From Pelosinus propionicus DSM 13327 (GTDB lineage: Bacteria > Bacillota > Negativicutes > DSM-13327), in NCBI RefSeq assembly GCF_900114615.1, contig NZ_FOTS01000004.1:1-64000 (forward strand): a stretch of DNA of 64,000 nucleotides, read 5' to 3'. The translations under genes and the position numbers were made by a program. A model generated the notes under the pieces. The model saw only the letters and a program-made list of their open reading frames with translations, had not been told where the DNA came from and searched no databases. Positions within the stretch are counted from its first letter, which is position 1. The number at the start of each line of letters is the position of its first letter. This document shows, in pieces, positions 8,176 to 18,223 of the stretch.

Positions 8176-11100
8176 GCTAAATACGTATAAATATTTTTCG
8201 ATTACCGGCTGTTTAAAAATCTTCTCTACAGCTTCTGCATACAGATTGAGCTGCACCGAATAACGGTCAATTAATTCACTGCTGTCAGTTACCCAATCCG
8301 TCTTATAATCCACTAATACCAACCCATCCGCCTCATCAAACAGTACATCGAGAATCCCTTGAATGAAAATACCTTCTCCCGCCCCTGCCACATCATCATA
8401 AAATTTCTCAGCAGGAAGAACTAGACTAAAGGGCAATTCTCGCCGTACTTTCGGCGAAGCGCATAAGCGCTGACCAAGACTACTTTTGAAAAAAGCTGCC
8501 ACGCCTTTAGTATCCACAATTTCAGCATGTTCCGGCAAGATCATTTCCTTCTTCACCATCGCTGTGATTTGCTCTTTGATACCAGACTCAGACAAATCCC
8601 CCTGCAAATCCATCTGCTGCATGATGCTATGCATTAATGTGCCTCGTTCTGCACCCGTAAGTCCCACTGACTGCTGAATGAACTTAGGACGCAGAGCAAT
8701 GGATTTCTTAGCAAAAATTGGCTGGCTGCTGCTTTCTTCCACCTCTGTATCAAAACGCCGTTTGATTTCCGTCACAGACAATTTAGCAGGTTTGCCCACA
8801 ATATGCTGATAAGCGTACTGCCAACCTAAGGTTTTCTCTACCCAGACAAAATCTTCGCTGCCCTCAACAGGCTGCAGAGTACGGATATTTTCTAACAACG
8901 TAATCGTTTCAGACTGCTCTTCACCAGCCTCCAGCAATTGGCTGCGGGAATAAATATCCACCTTCCACGCCGACAGATCGTCAGCGAAAATTGGGCTGGG
9001 CTCTTGTTCACACTCCCCATATTCTCGAAGAGGTGCTCCCCCCACATGCCGTGCTACAGCGGGACATAGCCAATCCAAATAATTACCAGCTCCTGCAATC
9101 ATTGCATCTGGCAAAGTAGGCTGAAGACGATCGGTATATTGACACCATCCTGCCGTTTTTTTCGCCAGCTTGCTCACAGAACCTACGAGAATCAGTTTTT
9201 CTCTCGCCCTCGTTAAGGCTACGTAGAGAATGCGCAGCTCCTCCGCCTTGGTTTCCATGATGAGCTTATGACGAATGCCATGCCTTGCTAAGGTTGGATA
9301 CCGAAACCGCAGTTCCGGATTGGTCACATAAGGACCCACCCCTAAGATCTTGTGACTCAGTACCAGGGCTTTACTATCCTGCAAATTAATGTTCTTCCCT
9401 AAATCAGCCACAAATACAAGAGGGAATTCCAGCCCTTTACTCTTGTGAATACTCATAATTCGTACCACATCTTCACTTTCTCCCAAAGCTCTGGCAACGG
9501 CAAGATCAGAACCTTTGTCCTGCATCCGTTCTACAAAGCGCAAAAAGCGAAATAAACCTCGAAAATTTGTCGATTCATATTGACGAGCCTGATCATATAG
9601 CGCCCGCAAATTTGCTTGCCGCAGCATTCCACCCGGCATGCCGCCTACATAATCATAGTACCCGGTATCCCGATAAATCTGCCAGATCAGTTCAGGTACA
9701 CCCTTGCGCCGAGACAAATTACGCCATTTTTCAAACTGCCTCACAAAGGCTGCCACTTTCTTCTGCGTTTTTTCCTCTAAGCTCCCCTGCTCTGTCTCAT
9801 CATTCAAGGCGCTCCACAACTCTTCTCCCGGGCAGCACAAACGAACTTCAGCCAACTCTTCCGTCGTAAAACCTACTAAGGGTGAACGCAGCACCGCCGC
9901 CAAGGCAATATCCTGACGTGGATTGTCAATTACACTTAATAACGCTACCATGATTTGCACTTCAATTTCTCTAAAATAACCGGCATCTAGTTCGGCATAG
10001 GCTGGTATGCCTGCCTTTCGCAATACATCCAGCATGACATTCGCCTTGCCCTTTACTGACCGCAGTAAAATAACAATATCTCGCCAAGCGAGATTGCGAT
10101 ATTGTTTTAAAGCTTTATCATACACACGATAACTGCCTGTCATATATTCAGCCATCTTTTTCGCAATCAAACGTGCCTCTAGTTCAAAACCACTGAGCTC
10201 CGCCTCTTCCATCAGCTCGGCTGCAGGACCATCCGGGGATTCTACGCCCTCACCGTTATCCACTTCCCCTTCAGGAGAAGCCATCGGCTCCTCAGCCTCA
10301 TCCCGATCTACAATGCACAACTCTACAGGTCCTTCTAATAGTTTGCCCTGCTCCTCCAGATAATCCGGACCAGGATTGAGTTTTTCCGCTTCCCCATACT
10401 CCAGCTCTCCGATTCGCGGTGCCATGAGCTGCACAAAAAGGAAATTGACAGCATGCAGCACTCCCGCCCGACTGCGAAAATTCTGAGACAAATCAATGCG
10501 GGCATACTCGCTGCCAGCGGTGGGATAGTGGCGATATTTTTCCATAAATAATTCTGGTTCAGCTAAGCGGAAGCGATAGATGCTCTGCTTTACATCCCCT
10601 ACTAAAAATAAATTAGGCTGGGTACTGCTGGCTACCAAACGCAGAATGGTTTCCTGTACCCCGTTGGTATCTTGGTATTCGTCGACCATCACTTCTGCAA
10701 AACGCTCCTGCAGTTCTATGGCAACAGAGGAGGGTTCGATCTCCCCTGGCCGGCTTGTTGGTGCAAGCAATATTTCTAAACAGAAATGCTCCAAATCATT
10801 GAAATCCAATACATCCTTACTGCGCTTCATCTTGGCAAATTCCCGGCCAAACTCAATGACTAACTTGCCTAAGGTTTCCACCACCGGAGCAATGAGCCGC
10901 ATATCCGCCAATAGTTCTTCTGCCGGACGATCAAAAAAATGCACCTTGCAGTCATTGACTTTATCTTTTACTTTCTGCCTGCCCCGTTGAAAATATTTTT
11001 TCAGCGACTCATCCGTTCCCTTGGGTACAGCAGCAATCTTCTCGAACTTACAACTGGCTATTGCATCAGCCAGCCGTTCCCAGGAATGAGCAGCCGCAGA

Positions 11101-11880
11101 CAGTATTTCATCAAGAACGGCCCGATCCGCCATAAAGGTATCTACATAGGCTTCCACGCCACCTGACTTCCCCGCTTCCAGGCAAAGAGCATCCAGCTGC
11201 TGCCCTGCCTGTTCCAAATCCAATATGATCTTCTCCCGAATCAACTGAGACCAAGGTGTTTGATCAACTCTTGTCCCTTCAGGCAAAGCAAAACGCTTAG
11301 AAAGATCAGCCAGCCAGTCTTCTGGCCACGGATGACTCTGGGAGAAGTTATATAACCCTAACACCAGCTGATACAAAGAATCATCACTCTGCTCATCCCC
11401 GTAGTGTTCCACCAGATCCAAGAACGCCTCATCCCCTTGAGCATATTTGCTCTCAAAGAGGGCTTCTAAGACTTCGGTCTTCATAATCGTCACTTCTGCC
11501 TGACCCCCAATGCGAAACTGAGGATCTAAATCTAAGAGATGAAAATTCTGCCGTACAATGTTTTGACAAAAAGCATGGATGGTTGAAATGGCGGAGGAAT
11601 TTAAGAGTGCCAACTGCCGCTGAATATGCTCGGAACGAGGCTGTTTCTTCAGCGCATCATTCAACGCCGAGCCAATTCTTCCCCGCATTTCAGTGGCTGC
11701 CGCATTGGTAAAAGTAACGACTAGTACCTTATCCACATCAATTGGCTGCTCTTTATCCAAGATGCGGGAGATAATCCGCTCAACCAATACAGAAGTTTTA
11801 CCCGACCCAGCGGCTGCCGCTACCAATACGTTTTTATTGCGAGTTTCGATTGCCAATAACTGCTGCTCAGACCAACTCAT
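8149..11880 (-). CDS. addA: AddA, ATP-dependent helicase/nuclease subunit A
   Basis: AddA forms with AddB the Gram-positive RecBCD counterpart that resects double-strand breaks until it meets Chi. The 1243-aa length is normal. The Walker A AGSGKTS lies at residues 24-30, the UvrD-like DEYQDTN motif near residue 395, a helicase motif DVVRIMSIHKSKGLEFP in the middle, and a RecB-type nuclease core with VLVDYKTDW close to the C-terminus. Its ATG overlaps the end of addB by 14 bp, so the two are translationally coupled. addB precedes addA as in other Firmicutes. Confidence 0.97.
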   Translation of the reverse strand: MSWSEQQLLAIETRNKNVLVAAAAGSGKTSVLVERIISRILDKEQPIDVDKVLVVTFTNAAATEMRGRIGSALNDALKKQPRSEHIQRQLALLNSSAISTIHAFCQNIVRQNFHLLDLDPQFRIGGQAEVTIMKTEVLEALFESKYAQGDEAFLDLVEHYGDEQSDDSLYQLVLGLYNFSQSHPWPEDWLADLSKRFALPEGTRVDQTPWSQLIREKIILDLEQAGQQLDALCLEAGKSGGVEAYVDTFMADRAVLDEILSAAAHSWERLADAIASCKFEKIAAVPKGTDESLKKYFQRGRQKVKDKVNDCKVHFFDRPAEELLADMRLIAPVVETLGKLVIEFGREFAKMKRSKDVLDFNDLEHFCLEILLAPTSRPGEIEPSSVAIELQERFAEVMVDEYQDTNGVQETILRLVASSTQPNLFLVGDVKQSIYRFRLAEPELFMEKYRHYPTAGSEYARIDLSQNFRSRAGVLHAVNFLFVQLMAPRIGELEYGEAEKLNPGPDYLEEQGKLLEGPVELCIVDRDEAEEPMASPEGEVDNGEGVESPDGPAAELMEEAELSGFELEARLIAKKMAEYMTGSYRVYDKALKQYRNLAWRDIVILLRSVKGKANVMLDVLRKAGIPAYAELDAGYFREIEVQIMVALLSVIDNPRQDIALAAVLRSPLVGFTTEELAEVRLCCPGEELWSALNDETEQGSLEEKTQKKVAAFVRQFEKWRNLSRRKGVPELIWQIYRDTGYYDYVGGMPGGMLRQANLRALYDQARQYESTNFRGLFRFLRFVERMQDKGSDLAVARALGESEDVVRIMSIHKSKGLEFPLVFVADLGKNINLQDSKALVLSHKILGVGPYVTNPELRFRYPTLARHGIRHKLIMETKAEELRILYVALTRAREKLILVGSVSKLAKKTAGWCQYTDRLQPTLPDAMIAGAGNYLDWLCPAVARHVGGAPLREYGECEQEPSPIFADDLSAWKVDIYSRSQLLEAGEEQSETITLLENIRTLQPVEGSEDFVWVEKTLGWQYAYQHIVGKPAKLSVTEIKRRFDTEVEESSSQPIFAKKSIALRPKFIQQSVGLTGAERGTLMHSIMQQMDLQGDLSESGIKEQITAMVKKEMILPEHAEIVDTKGVAAFFKSSLGQRLCASPKVRRELPFSLVLPAEKFYDDVAGAGEGIFIQGILDVLFDEADGLVLVDYKTDWVTDSSELIDRYSVQLNLYAEAVEKIFKQPVIEKYLYVFSTKEAVRMM

Positions 11881-14800
11881 CGGGTTTCACCTCCTGTCCC
11901 TGGATAATTTTTCCCATAATACTGCTCTCATCCGGCTTTGCCAGTCTGCGGTACTGATTTTCCGGCAATAAACTGTCAAACTGGCACACTGAACTATACT
12001 GACAAAATCCGCATGGTGTCCGTTTATCCAAAGCATAAGGGCTAATTGCAATATTGCCCGCCATAATTTCCCGTGCCGTATCCACTAATTTCTTCTCTAC
12101 ATGCCGAAGTAGCAATTGAAATTCTTCTGGCTCTTTGACATAAGATAAGCAATTGCTATAAAAGGTATCATCCTTTTTCAAGGCGACCTTCAAGAATTCT
12201 GAATAGCCATCAATGCTTTGATCCAATAACCGTATAACCTGAGAATCTGCTAACACCCAGCCCGGCATCTTCAAAAGGCCATTGATTTTTTTACATATTT
12301 CATCTGCGTCTAATTTTATCTTATCGGATAAGTTCGGATTCTTTAAGAAATAATACAACACTCCTGCGGGCAGGCAATCTTCGTACGCCTTACTCGCTAC
12401 CAATAGGTAGGTTAATAACTGGAGCCGCAGTCCATAATACACATCCACCAATTTCAGCCAAGCGCCCCCTGACTTATAATCAATGATGAGCATATATTTC
12501 TTGCCTTCTAAATCGGCAACATCCAAACGATCAATCTGTCCCACTATTTCCAAGGAAATATCATCTGGCAGCATATAAACGAGAGGCGGCAGCGCATCAT
12601 TCCCCCGGCCAAACGACTTTTCCATTGCCATGGGCTTAAAGGTACTTACTCGATCAAACTCCACCAGCCGACGCACTGCACGGGTCACCGTTCGTTTCAG
12701 TCTGCCCACCAAATGCTTGTGCTGCTCTGAACTTAATAAAATCTCATTTTGCAGCTTTGGAGCCAGCTCTTCTACCACTTGATTGACAATCTCCTTGTAC
12801 TCCCCTTCGCTCATACTGCCCCAATCCCGCCCGGCCTCTTGCAGGCTGTCGCCAAATCCTTTGAGAGCAGCATGTAAAAACTGTCCCCAGTCAGGAGCCT
12901 GCAAGCGAAAAACCGCTCGTTCCTTAAGACTAAGTCCATATTGAGCAAAGTGCTTGAAGGGACAAGCCTGATAGGATTCAAAACGGGTGACGCTGCCCCT
13001 TAGTTTATTTTTCTTCGGATATAAGCGTATCGCCAAATTTCCTGGCAAAGACTCTACCTGATTGTGGTGAAATAACCCTGCTACCGCCCGCTGCACATAC
13101 CATTCTAGTCCCTGATGCTGTATCGCCCAATTATAAACATCCCACCACACACTAGCAATTGCCTCGCCGCTCTTGTAGCTGCGAAGCACAGCGGCCAAGG
13201 AGGAAATGCTGCGCTTCCCATGAGCGATATATTGTCGTTCACTTCCCGGTACAGGTTCTACAGGCAAGGAATGAAAGGGCACAGCCGCCAATTCTCGCAC
13301 CCGTTTGATCAAAAGAGAGGGACTTAGCCCCTTGCCTTCTTCATCTGCCAGAGGATAACTCAGCCACAAATAATCTCTCGCCCTTGTTAAAGCCGTATAA
13401 ACCAAAAACCGCTCGGCAAAAGAATCCGATTGAGATCCGGGTGCTAATTCCAGTCCCAGCTGGATCATCTGACCTCGCTCAGCATCCGTTAATAAACCCT
13501 CACCGCGACCACGCATAGGCAATACCCCATCATTTACGCCAGGGATAAAAATACTCCGAATGTTTACTAAGCTAGTCTGCTCCATAGGAGAAACAGTAAC
13601 ATAATCAAGCCCAGGAGGTATAAGACTGAGGGTCAGTCCTTCCAAACCTTCACTGAGCATAATTCCATAATCGGCGACTTTCATTTCTTCTGCTCCGCAG
13701 ATTTCCACCAGTTGTTCCATTAACTGAATGACTTGATCCCATAACTGACGATGCTCCCGTGCCTGCTCCAGATCCCCGATTTCTTCGGCATGAACCGCCC
13801 ACACTTCTAGTTTTTCAGGCACCATCAACCCCACTAGAAATTCATATAGGGCCGTCGTCATCGCCAGTACCGTAGTTGCCGCTTTCATCTGCTGCTCAAA
13901 GACAATCAGAGGCGCAGAGGCTTTCATCCGTATCTCATTAATGGATTGCAGCTGCTCCTGCTGCACTTCATTCAATTCCTCATCTTCCCCTAATGAGAAA
14001 CGACGAATAAATGTCCAGGGCTGACCATTGGTCCATTTTGTACCGCGAATCCCAAACTCCAATACGTAGTTTTCCAATTTATCAATATCATCCCGGGATA
14101 AATCAAATAAATCTGTCTTAAAACAGCGAAACAGCGGATCATAACTCCACCTTTCCGTGATCACTTCTAAAACAGAACGCAATAATTCTGCTAAGGGATG
14201 ATGAACCGGCTGACGTTTGCGATCGCTGAAAAAAGGGATCTCATAATCAGCCAACACTGTCTCTACAAGTTCAGCGTAACTATCCCCACTCCGAAGCAAA
14301 ACTCCAATATCCCGCCAGCGATAGCCTTCCTCTCGAACTAAACGCAGCATATCTCTAGCCATACCCTCGATTTCTACCCGACGATTGGCAGCCTCTGTTA
14401 CCGCAACGCCTCGCGCTTCTCCCGTCCAAACCGTAGAAGGAAAGGTAAATAACTGCTCTTCCATATGCCCGAGGAGAGGAGCGCTAAAGCGTTTCGTCTG
14501 GACTAATTCCACTTCCTCAACCTCTGCTCCCATTTTCTTTGCCATATCCAATAGCTTCCGCCGGGTATCCCATTGGCGATGAAACAATGCTGTCTCACTA
14601 GCCTGCTCACCAGACTTGGCATCTGCCAAACACAAGGTAATGGTTACACTGGCAGAATTCTGCAATAGCTGAGCCACCACACCTGCCTCCTGGGGATTAA
14701 ACCAGGTAAAACCATCAATCCACACCTGGGCCTGATGCAAAATAGCAGACTGAGGAATCTTCTCTGCCAGCAAGGTGAGATAGTCTTCAGGATCCGTATA

Positions 14801-15319
14801 ACGCCCTTGCAAAAAGTTCTCAAAACCTTGATATACTAAAGCTAAATCATGAAGTTTATCACCAATCGGCAAATCCGAACACTGTTCTTCCACCTCCGCC
14901 AACGATTCTGGTGATACACCATAAGCTTTAAATTCCTGAATCATGCTGACTAAAATATCGGCAAAACTTCGCTGGGCAGCCGCCCGATGAAAGATCTTAA
15001 AATCTGCCTGATGATCATGCAGCAATTTATTCAATACGATTCGTTTCCCTAGTTCCGTAATATGAGAACGAACCGCACCACCCGTTTCCATTAAAATCCG
15101 ATGTGCCAAACGGCGAAAACCAAAGACATAGGCCCTTGTAAAGCCAGCAATGTCAGGATTAGATGCCAGCTCATGCTCCACCTGAAAGGTAGCATGCTCC
15201 GGCAAGATCATGACCATAGACCGTCCCTCTGGTGATGCCGCCAGCATCTGCCCCATTTCCTCTAAACAATACTGGGTCTTACCAGCTCCAGCCCTTCCTA
15301 TCATTAAACGAAGCTTCAC
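11867..15319 (-). CDS. addB: AddB, helicase-like/nuclease subunit B
   Basis: AddB contributes Chi recognition and the second nuclease of the AddAB complex. The protein (about 1150 aa) begins with the P-loop MIGRAGAGKTQ and ends with the nuclease motif DYKSGGAW and the iron-sulfur cysteines (QACPF upstream and CGFCQYSSVC at the C-terminus). The start is uncertain: a GTG at 15319 has AGGTGA about 8 nt upstream and gives MKLRLMIGRAG, close to other AddB N-termini, whereas a GTG at 15331 sits too near the ribosome site. It overlaps addA by 14 bp. Confidence 0.95.
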   Translation of the reverse strand: MKLRLMIGRAGAGKTQYCLEEMGQMLAASPEGRSMVMILPEHATFQVEHELASNPDIAGFTRAYVFGFRRLAHRILMETGGAVRSHITELGKRIVLNKLLHDHQADFKIFHRAAAQRSFADILVSMIQEFKAYGVSPESLAEVEEQCSDLPIGDKLHDLALVYQGFENFLQGRYTDPEDYLTLLAEKIPQSAILHQAQVWIDGFTWFNPQEAGVVAQLLQNSASVTITLCLADAKSGEQASETALFHRQWDTRRKLLDMAKKMGAEVEEVELVQTKRFSAPLLGHMEEQLFTFPSTVWTGEARGVAVTEAANRRVEIEGMARDMLRLVREEGYRWRDIGVLLRSGDSYAELVETVLADYEIPFFSDRKRQPVHHPLAELLRSVLEVITERWSYDPLFRCFKTDLFDLSRDDIDKLENYVLEFGIRGTKWTNGQPWTFIRRFSLGEDEELNEVQQEQLQSINEIRMKASAPLIVFEQQMKAATTVLAMTTALYEFLVGLMVPEKLEVWAVHAEEIGDLEQAREHRQLWDQVIQLMEQLVEICGAEEMKVADYGIMLSEGLEGLTLSLIPPGLDYVTVSPMEQTSLVNIRSIFIPGVNDGVLPMRGRGEGLLTDAERGQMIQLGLELAPGSQSDSFAERFLVYTALTRARDYLWLSYPLADEEGKGLSPSLLIKRVRELAAVPFHSLPVEPVPGSERQYIAHGKRSISSLAAVLRSYKSGEAIASVWWDVYNWAIQHQGLEWYVQRAVAGLFHHNQVESLPGNLAIRLYPKKNKLRGSVTRFESYQACPFKHFAQYGLSLKERAVFRLQAPDWGQFLHAALKGFGDSLQEAGRDWGSMSEGEYKEIVNQVVEELAPKLQNEILLSSEQHKHLVGRLKRTVTRAVRRLVEFDRVSTFKPMAMEKSFGRGNDALPPLVYMLPDDISLEIVGQIDRLDVADLEGKKYMLIIDYKSGGAWLKLVDVYYGLRLQLLTYLLVASKAYEDCLPAGVLYYFLKNPNLSDKIKLDADEICKKINGLLKMPGWVLADSQVIRLLDQSIDGYSEFLKVALKKDDTFYSNCLSYVKEPEEFQLLLRHVEKKLVDTAREIMAGNIAISPYALDKRTPCGFCQYSSVCQFDSLLPENQYRRLAKPDESSIMGKIIQGQEVKPDELV

Positions 15320-15451
15320 CTTATGTTTCACCTCTTACCTTGTATCTTGCTATTAGCAGTAACATTCGGTATGAGGGGGGAAAAGTCCTACACGATAGGA
15401 TTGGATTGCACAGGGAAAGTGTTCATGGAAAACTCTCCTGTTTTTATAGCT

Positions 15452-15772
15452 TTACTTGGCTGGTTCATTCAAGTGCAAACTATAAAATACATTCCGCAGG
15501 ACAATACCATCGAGTACCCCTTGCAGATATTCGTGAGTACTGGTATAGTTTTGCTCTTGAAATACGACCGTTTCATACTGCTCTAGCAGCTTTTCATCAA
15601 GTGAACTAAGCTGTTCACGGAGCTTTTCAATCTCTGCTGCCATCTTCTGATATTCCTCTGTTTTATGATACTGACGAAAAGCTCTATTGCGTCGGTCATC
15701 AATAAAACCATCTAACTCGTTTACTAGATTGCTCACAAATGGATCTTCAATATATTTGTGCAAGAATCTCAT
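15452..15772 (-). CDS. hypothetical coiled-coil protein divergent from an XRE regulator
   Basis: I do not recognise this 106-aa protein. It is charged, with a heptad-like stretch between residues 38 and 68 (YHKTEEYQKMAAEIEKL onward) that should form a coiled coil, and no signal or membrane segment. It is transcribed away from the XRE regulator at 15925, and a large palindrome that looks like a shared operator lies between them. The arrangement recalls phage-type or toxin-antitoxin regulatory pairs, but no toxin fold is evident. Confidence 0.65.
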   Translation of the reverse strand: MRFLHKYIEDPFVSNLVNELDGFIDDRRNRAFRQYHKTEEYQKMAAEIEKLREQLSSLDEKLLEQYETVVFQEQNYTSTHEYLQGVLDGIVLRNVFYSLHLNEPAK

Positions 15773-15789
15773 AACAATCCCCTCCGCCG

Positions 15790-15855
15790 TTTGTTGTGTA
15801 TGATTTACAAATTAATCATACACAACAAATATCTTCCTGTCAATCATAAACAACA
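15790..15855. promoter_or_regulatory. palindromic operator between divergent genes
   Basis: A perfect 16-bp inverted repeat, TTTGTTGTGTATGATT and AATCATACACAACAAA, is separated by 8 bp (15790-15829). A third, near-perfect half-site, AATCATAAACAACA, follows at 15842-15855. The position between two divergent small genes makes it the likely binding site of the XRE protein encoded at 15925. Confidence 0.75.
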
Positions 15856-15924
15856 CCATTTCATCACTATCTTTATATATTTTGTGTCCTGTATGGTTTA
15901 CACTTTATACATGAGGTGATTCTA

Positions 15925-16341
15925 ATGAGCTCCAATAAGTTAGGCGATTATATAAAAAATATACGTGGCGATATGTCACTTCGTGATTTTGCTAAATTGT
16001 GCGGAATAAGCCACACTCACATAGATAGTATAGAAAAAGGTGTTGACCCTCGAACAAATAAAACAGTACGTCCTACAGTCGAGACTCTCAATAAAATTTC
16101 TCTTGGAACTGGAATAAGCATAAAAAAGCTAGTTGACCTATCTATGGATATTGTTAGCGATGAAATTCCCCTAATCCAATCCAAAGAAGCAAAATGCAAA
16201 GATTTAATTGAATTCCTCAAACAGCCAGAAGTACTATTCGATGGCATTTTACTTTCAGAAGAAGATAAAGCCAAAGTCAAAGCGTCACTAGAAATCGTAT
16301 TCTGGGATGCAAAACAGAAAAAGAAGCGGGAAAAATCGTAA
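15925..16341 (+). CDS. XRE-family transcriptional regulator
   Basis: A 138-aa protein with an N-terminal Cro/CI-type helix-turn-helix at about residues 6-62 (SLRDFAKLCGISHTHIDSIE) and a charged C-terminal tail ending KQKKKREKS. The start at 15925 has GAGGTG 6 nt upstream; an in-frame GTG at 15916 lies inside that site. It probably represses itself and the divergent gene at 15452-15772 through the operator between them. Its 3' end is duplicated 0.7 kb downstream. Confidence 0.85.
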   Translation: MSSNKLGDYIKNIRGDMSLRDFAKLCGISHTHIDSIEKGVDPRTNKTVRPTVETLNKISLGTGISIKKLVDLSMDIVSDEIPLIQSKEAKCKDLIEFLKQPEVLFDGILLSEEDKAKVKASLEIVFWDAKQKKKREKS

Positions 16342-16370
16342 ACGTAAAACGATTTTCTTCGCTTCTTTTT
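16321..16370 (+). terminator. terminator of the XRE gene
   Basis: A hairpin starts at GAAGCGGGAAAAATCG near the stop codon, pairs with CGATTTTCTTCGCTTC, and ends in TTTTT. Confidence 0.75.
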
Positions 16371-16512
16371 CCGTCAAGCAGGTCGCATGTTCCAATCGGA
16401 TATCCTTACTTATATAATCAAGGATTCTGCGAATTACTCCGGAGAAGGAAATTTAAAATTGTAGAAATATCGAACCCAAAAGAGTAGAATGAAGACATAT
16501 GTTGAGATATTT

Positions 16513-16855
16513 TTATCTATGTAAAATGAAATTAAAGTTATCACTACCATCTTTCAAATAAATTTTTCCGCGGTATGTTTTGTATTTTTCTTTACCTATC
16601 GTTACCCAATAGTTCTTGTCTGTTGCTGGCAAAGAAATTGTATAATTGCCTCGATTGTCAGTCTTTGCAATTTGTATTCCTTTCAAGCCGCCCTCCATTT
16701 CCAATACTATTTTTGCTCCATCAATTGGCCGCAAATTTGAATCCGTTATTTTCCCAGAAATAAGGTACTTTGCTGTTGCCGCCGCAGTGTTAAAATGAAA
16801 CAGGTTCACGAAAAGAAAAGAACCAAGAATGAGTAAGAAAATCTTTCTGTTTTGC
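16513..16855 (-). CDS. small exported protein with a carboxypeptidase-regulatory-like beta domain
   Basis: A signal peptide (MQNRKIFLLILGSFLFVN, cleavage near TAAAT) precedes one small beta-sandwich domain of the CarboxypepD_reg type: ISGKITDSNLRPIDGAKIVL, then TDNRGNYTISLP. About 113 aa. Such domains are usually adhesion or stalk modules; alone, the role is unknown. I prefer a TTG start at 16855, 8 nt after GAGGAG; the GTG at 16866 directly abuts that site. The gene sits between the XRE gene and the duplicated XRE 3' fragment, as if inserted there. Confidence 0.7.
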
Positions 16856-16928
16856 AAAATCAGCACTCCTCATCGATAATAATTTTGACACAAGCAAACA
16901 ATATGATACTATACATTTGTGACGAGAC

Positions 16929-17013
16929 TATGACAAAAGAAGATCTCGAAAAGGTCAAAGCATCACTAGAATCGTATTCTGGGATGCAAAACAAAAAAGA
17001 AGCGGGAAAATCC
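16929..17013 (+). pseudogene. duplicated 3' fragment of the XRE regulator gene
   Basis: About 80 bp closely matches the end of the XRE gene (16257-16341): GTCAAAGC(A/G)TCACTAGAA, then TCGTATTCTGGGATGCAAAA and AAGAAGCGGGAAAA, with small differences and one lost base that shifts the frame. Only a 28-codon reading frame remains. The copy includes the terminator. Confidence 0.8.
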
Positions 17014-17037
17014 TAAATGATTTCTCGCTTCTTTTTC
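16997..17037 (+). terminator. terminator in the duplicated fragment
   Basis: The hairpin GAAGCGGGAAA / TTTCTCGCTTC is followed by TTTTT. It is the counterpart of the terminator at 16321-16370. Confidence 0.7.
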
Positions 17038-17092
17038 TATTAAATGATCCATCCCTATAATTTTCTTACTAATCGTCAATATTATAAACACT

Positions 17093-17344
17093 TTATCTTA
17101 GATTTTCTTTGTGCCGTTGAATTTCAAGTTTCTGACGTTCATGCCACTCTCGTTCACTCTCATTGGGACGCCGCTTCATTTCCCGTTCATGTCTTTCATT
17201 TTCAATCTGATTACGATCATCTTGCTGCTGCACAGAGGATCGTTCCATATGCAGCGGTGAAGCTTCTATTAATGATGCGCCAAATCCAACTTGCATCATA
17301 CCTACCATTGACAATATTGCTATTTTTTTAACCATGCTTTTCAT
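17093..17344 (-). CDS. small exported charged protein
   Basis: An 83-aa protein with a signal peptide (MKSMVKKIAILSMVGMMQVG, cleavage after IEA) and a mature part of about 55 residues that is very rich in Glu, Arg, His and Gln (NERHEREMKRRPNESEREW). The ribosome site is a good AGGAGTG. I do not know the family. The mature part should be a single charged helix, perhaps an envelope or stress-related peptide. Confidence 0.75.
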   Translation of the reverse strand: MKSMVKKIAILSMVGMMQVGFGASLIEASPLHMERSSVQQQDDRNQIENERHEREMKRRPNESEREWHERQKLEIQRHKENLR

Positions 17345-17635
17345 AAGAAATCACTCCTATCTGGTATTTATTGTTTATATTGTAATCTACCAATGTAACA
17401 ACATTGTTACAGATTAATCACTTTTTACCTATACCGATAAGAACCTGATTTTCATTTGCTATTCAAAAGTAGCCTAAGTAGAAGCAGACCGATAGATCTA
17501 GCACAGTCATTTACTTAACTTCCAGCTATCGCTCTTGTTATATGCAATTGAGTAATAATAACCCATATGTATTATATCTTATAGGGGATAACAATCGTAT
17601 TTTTTCTTATTCCAAGTGACTCATTCAGATGATAC

Positions 17636-17989
17636 CTACGTTTGCTTTGCAAGATCAGTATTAAGCTTGCCAATAAAGGACGTGAAAGCCTCCGTAATAT
17701 CGACGTCAAGGCGATCGGATAATACAAATATCCACCAAAGACACTCGGCAAGCTTAGACCCAAGCTCAGCATGCACATCCCCATGATATACCCATCGTCC
17801 CTCAGCAGCCATGACTAGGCGGCCAAGAACACCAACATCGGTAGTAAAAGCGAGCATATCCTCTTCCGTGGTCCACGCGCCTTTATGATTGCATTCTTCA
17901 AGTTTCTGATAAAGCATGCGAACGTGCATTGCCTGTTCAGTGGCCTCACTAAAATCAAGTGCAGCCGGATTTAACTTCTTTATATGCAT
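17636..17989 (-). CDS. MazG-like nucleotide pyrophosphohydrolase-type protein
   Basis: A 117-aa all-helical protein with the acidic signature of the MazG-like/dUTPase superfamily: KLEECN at residues 29-34, LGSKLAECLWWIFVLSDRLD near residues 76-95. MazG-like proteins cleave NTPs to NMP and pyrophosphate, but short stand-alone members are uncharacterised. It is monocistronic with flanking AT-rich DNA. The 290-bp stretch on its left (17345-17635) shows nothing coding. Confidence 0.7.
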   Translation of the reverse strand: MHIKKLNPAALDFSEATEQAMHVRMLYQKLEECNHKGAWTTEEDMLAFTTDVGVLGRLVMAAEGRWVYHGDVHAELGSKLAECLWWIFVLSDRLDVDITEAFTSFIGKLNTDLAKQT

Positions 17990-18186
17990 GTGTTTTCTCC
18001 TTAATCTTTAATTATTGGATGATGAACAATCCTGTTTTATTATCCCTTAAAAACCTTGCATAATTCATAACCGCAACCGTTTTCCTATCGACGTCCGATA
18101 CTACCTAATATTGTTATTGTACATATGGGAATAAGACACCAGTATGTCATATTCAAATTCAAATCGTGATCTAGAAAATAAAATAT

Positions 18187-18215
18187 CCTCACACTTCTTT
18201 CTAGGAAGTGTGAGG
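18187..18215 (-). terminator. terminator of the small membrane-protein gene
   Basis: The perfect stem CCTCACACTTC/GAAGTGTGAGG is followed on the minus strand by ATATTTTATTTT. Confidence 0.85.
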
Positions 18216-18223
18216 ATTAAAAA

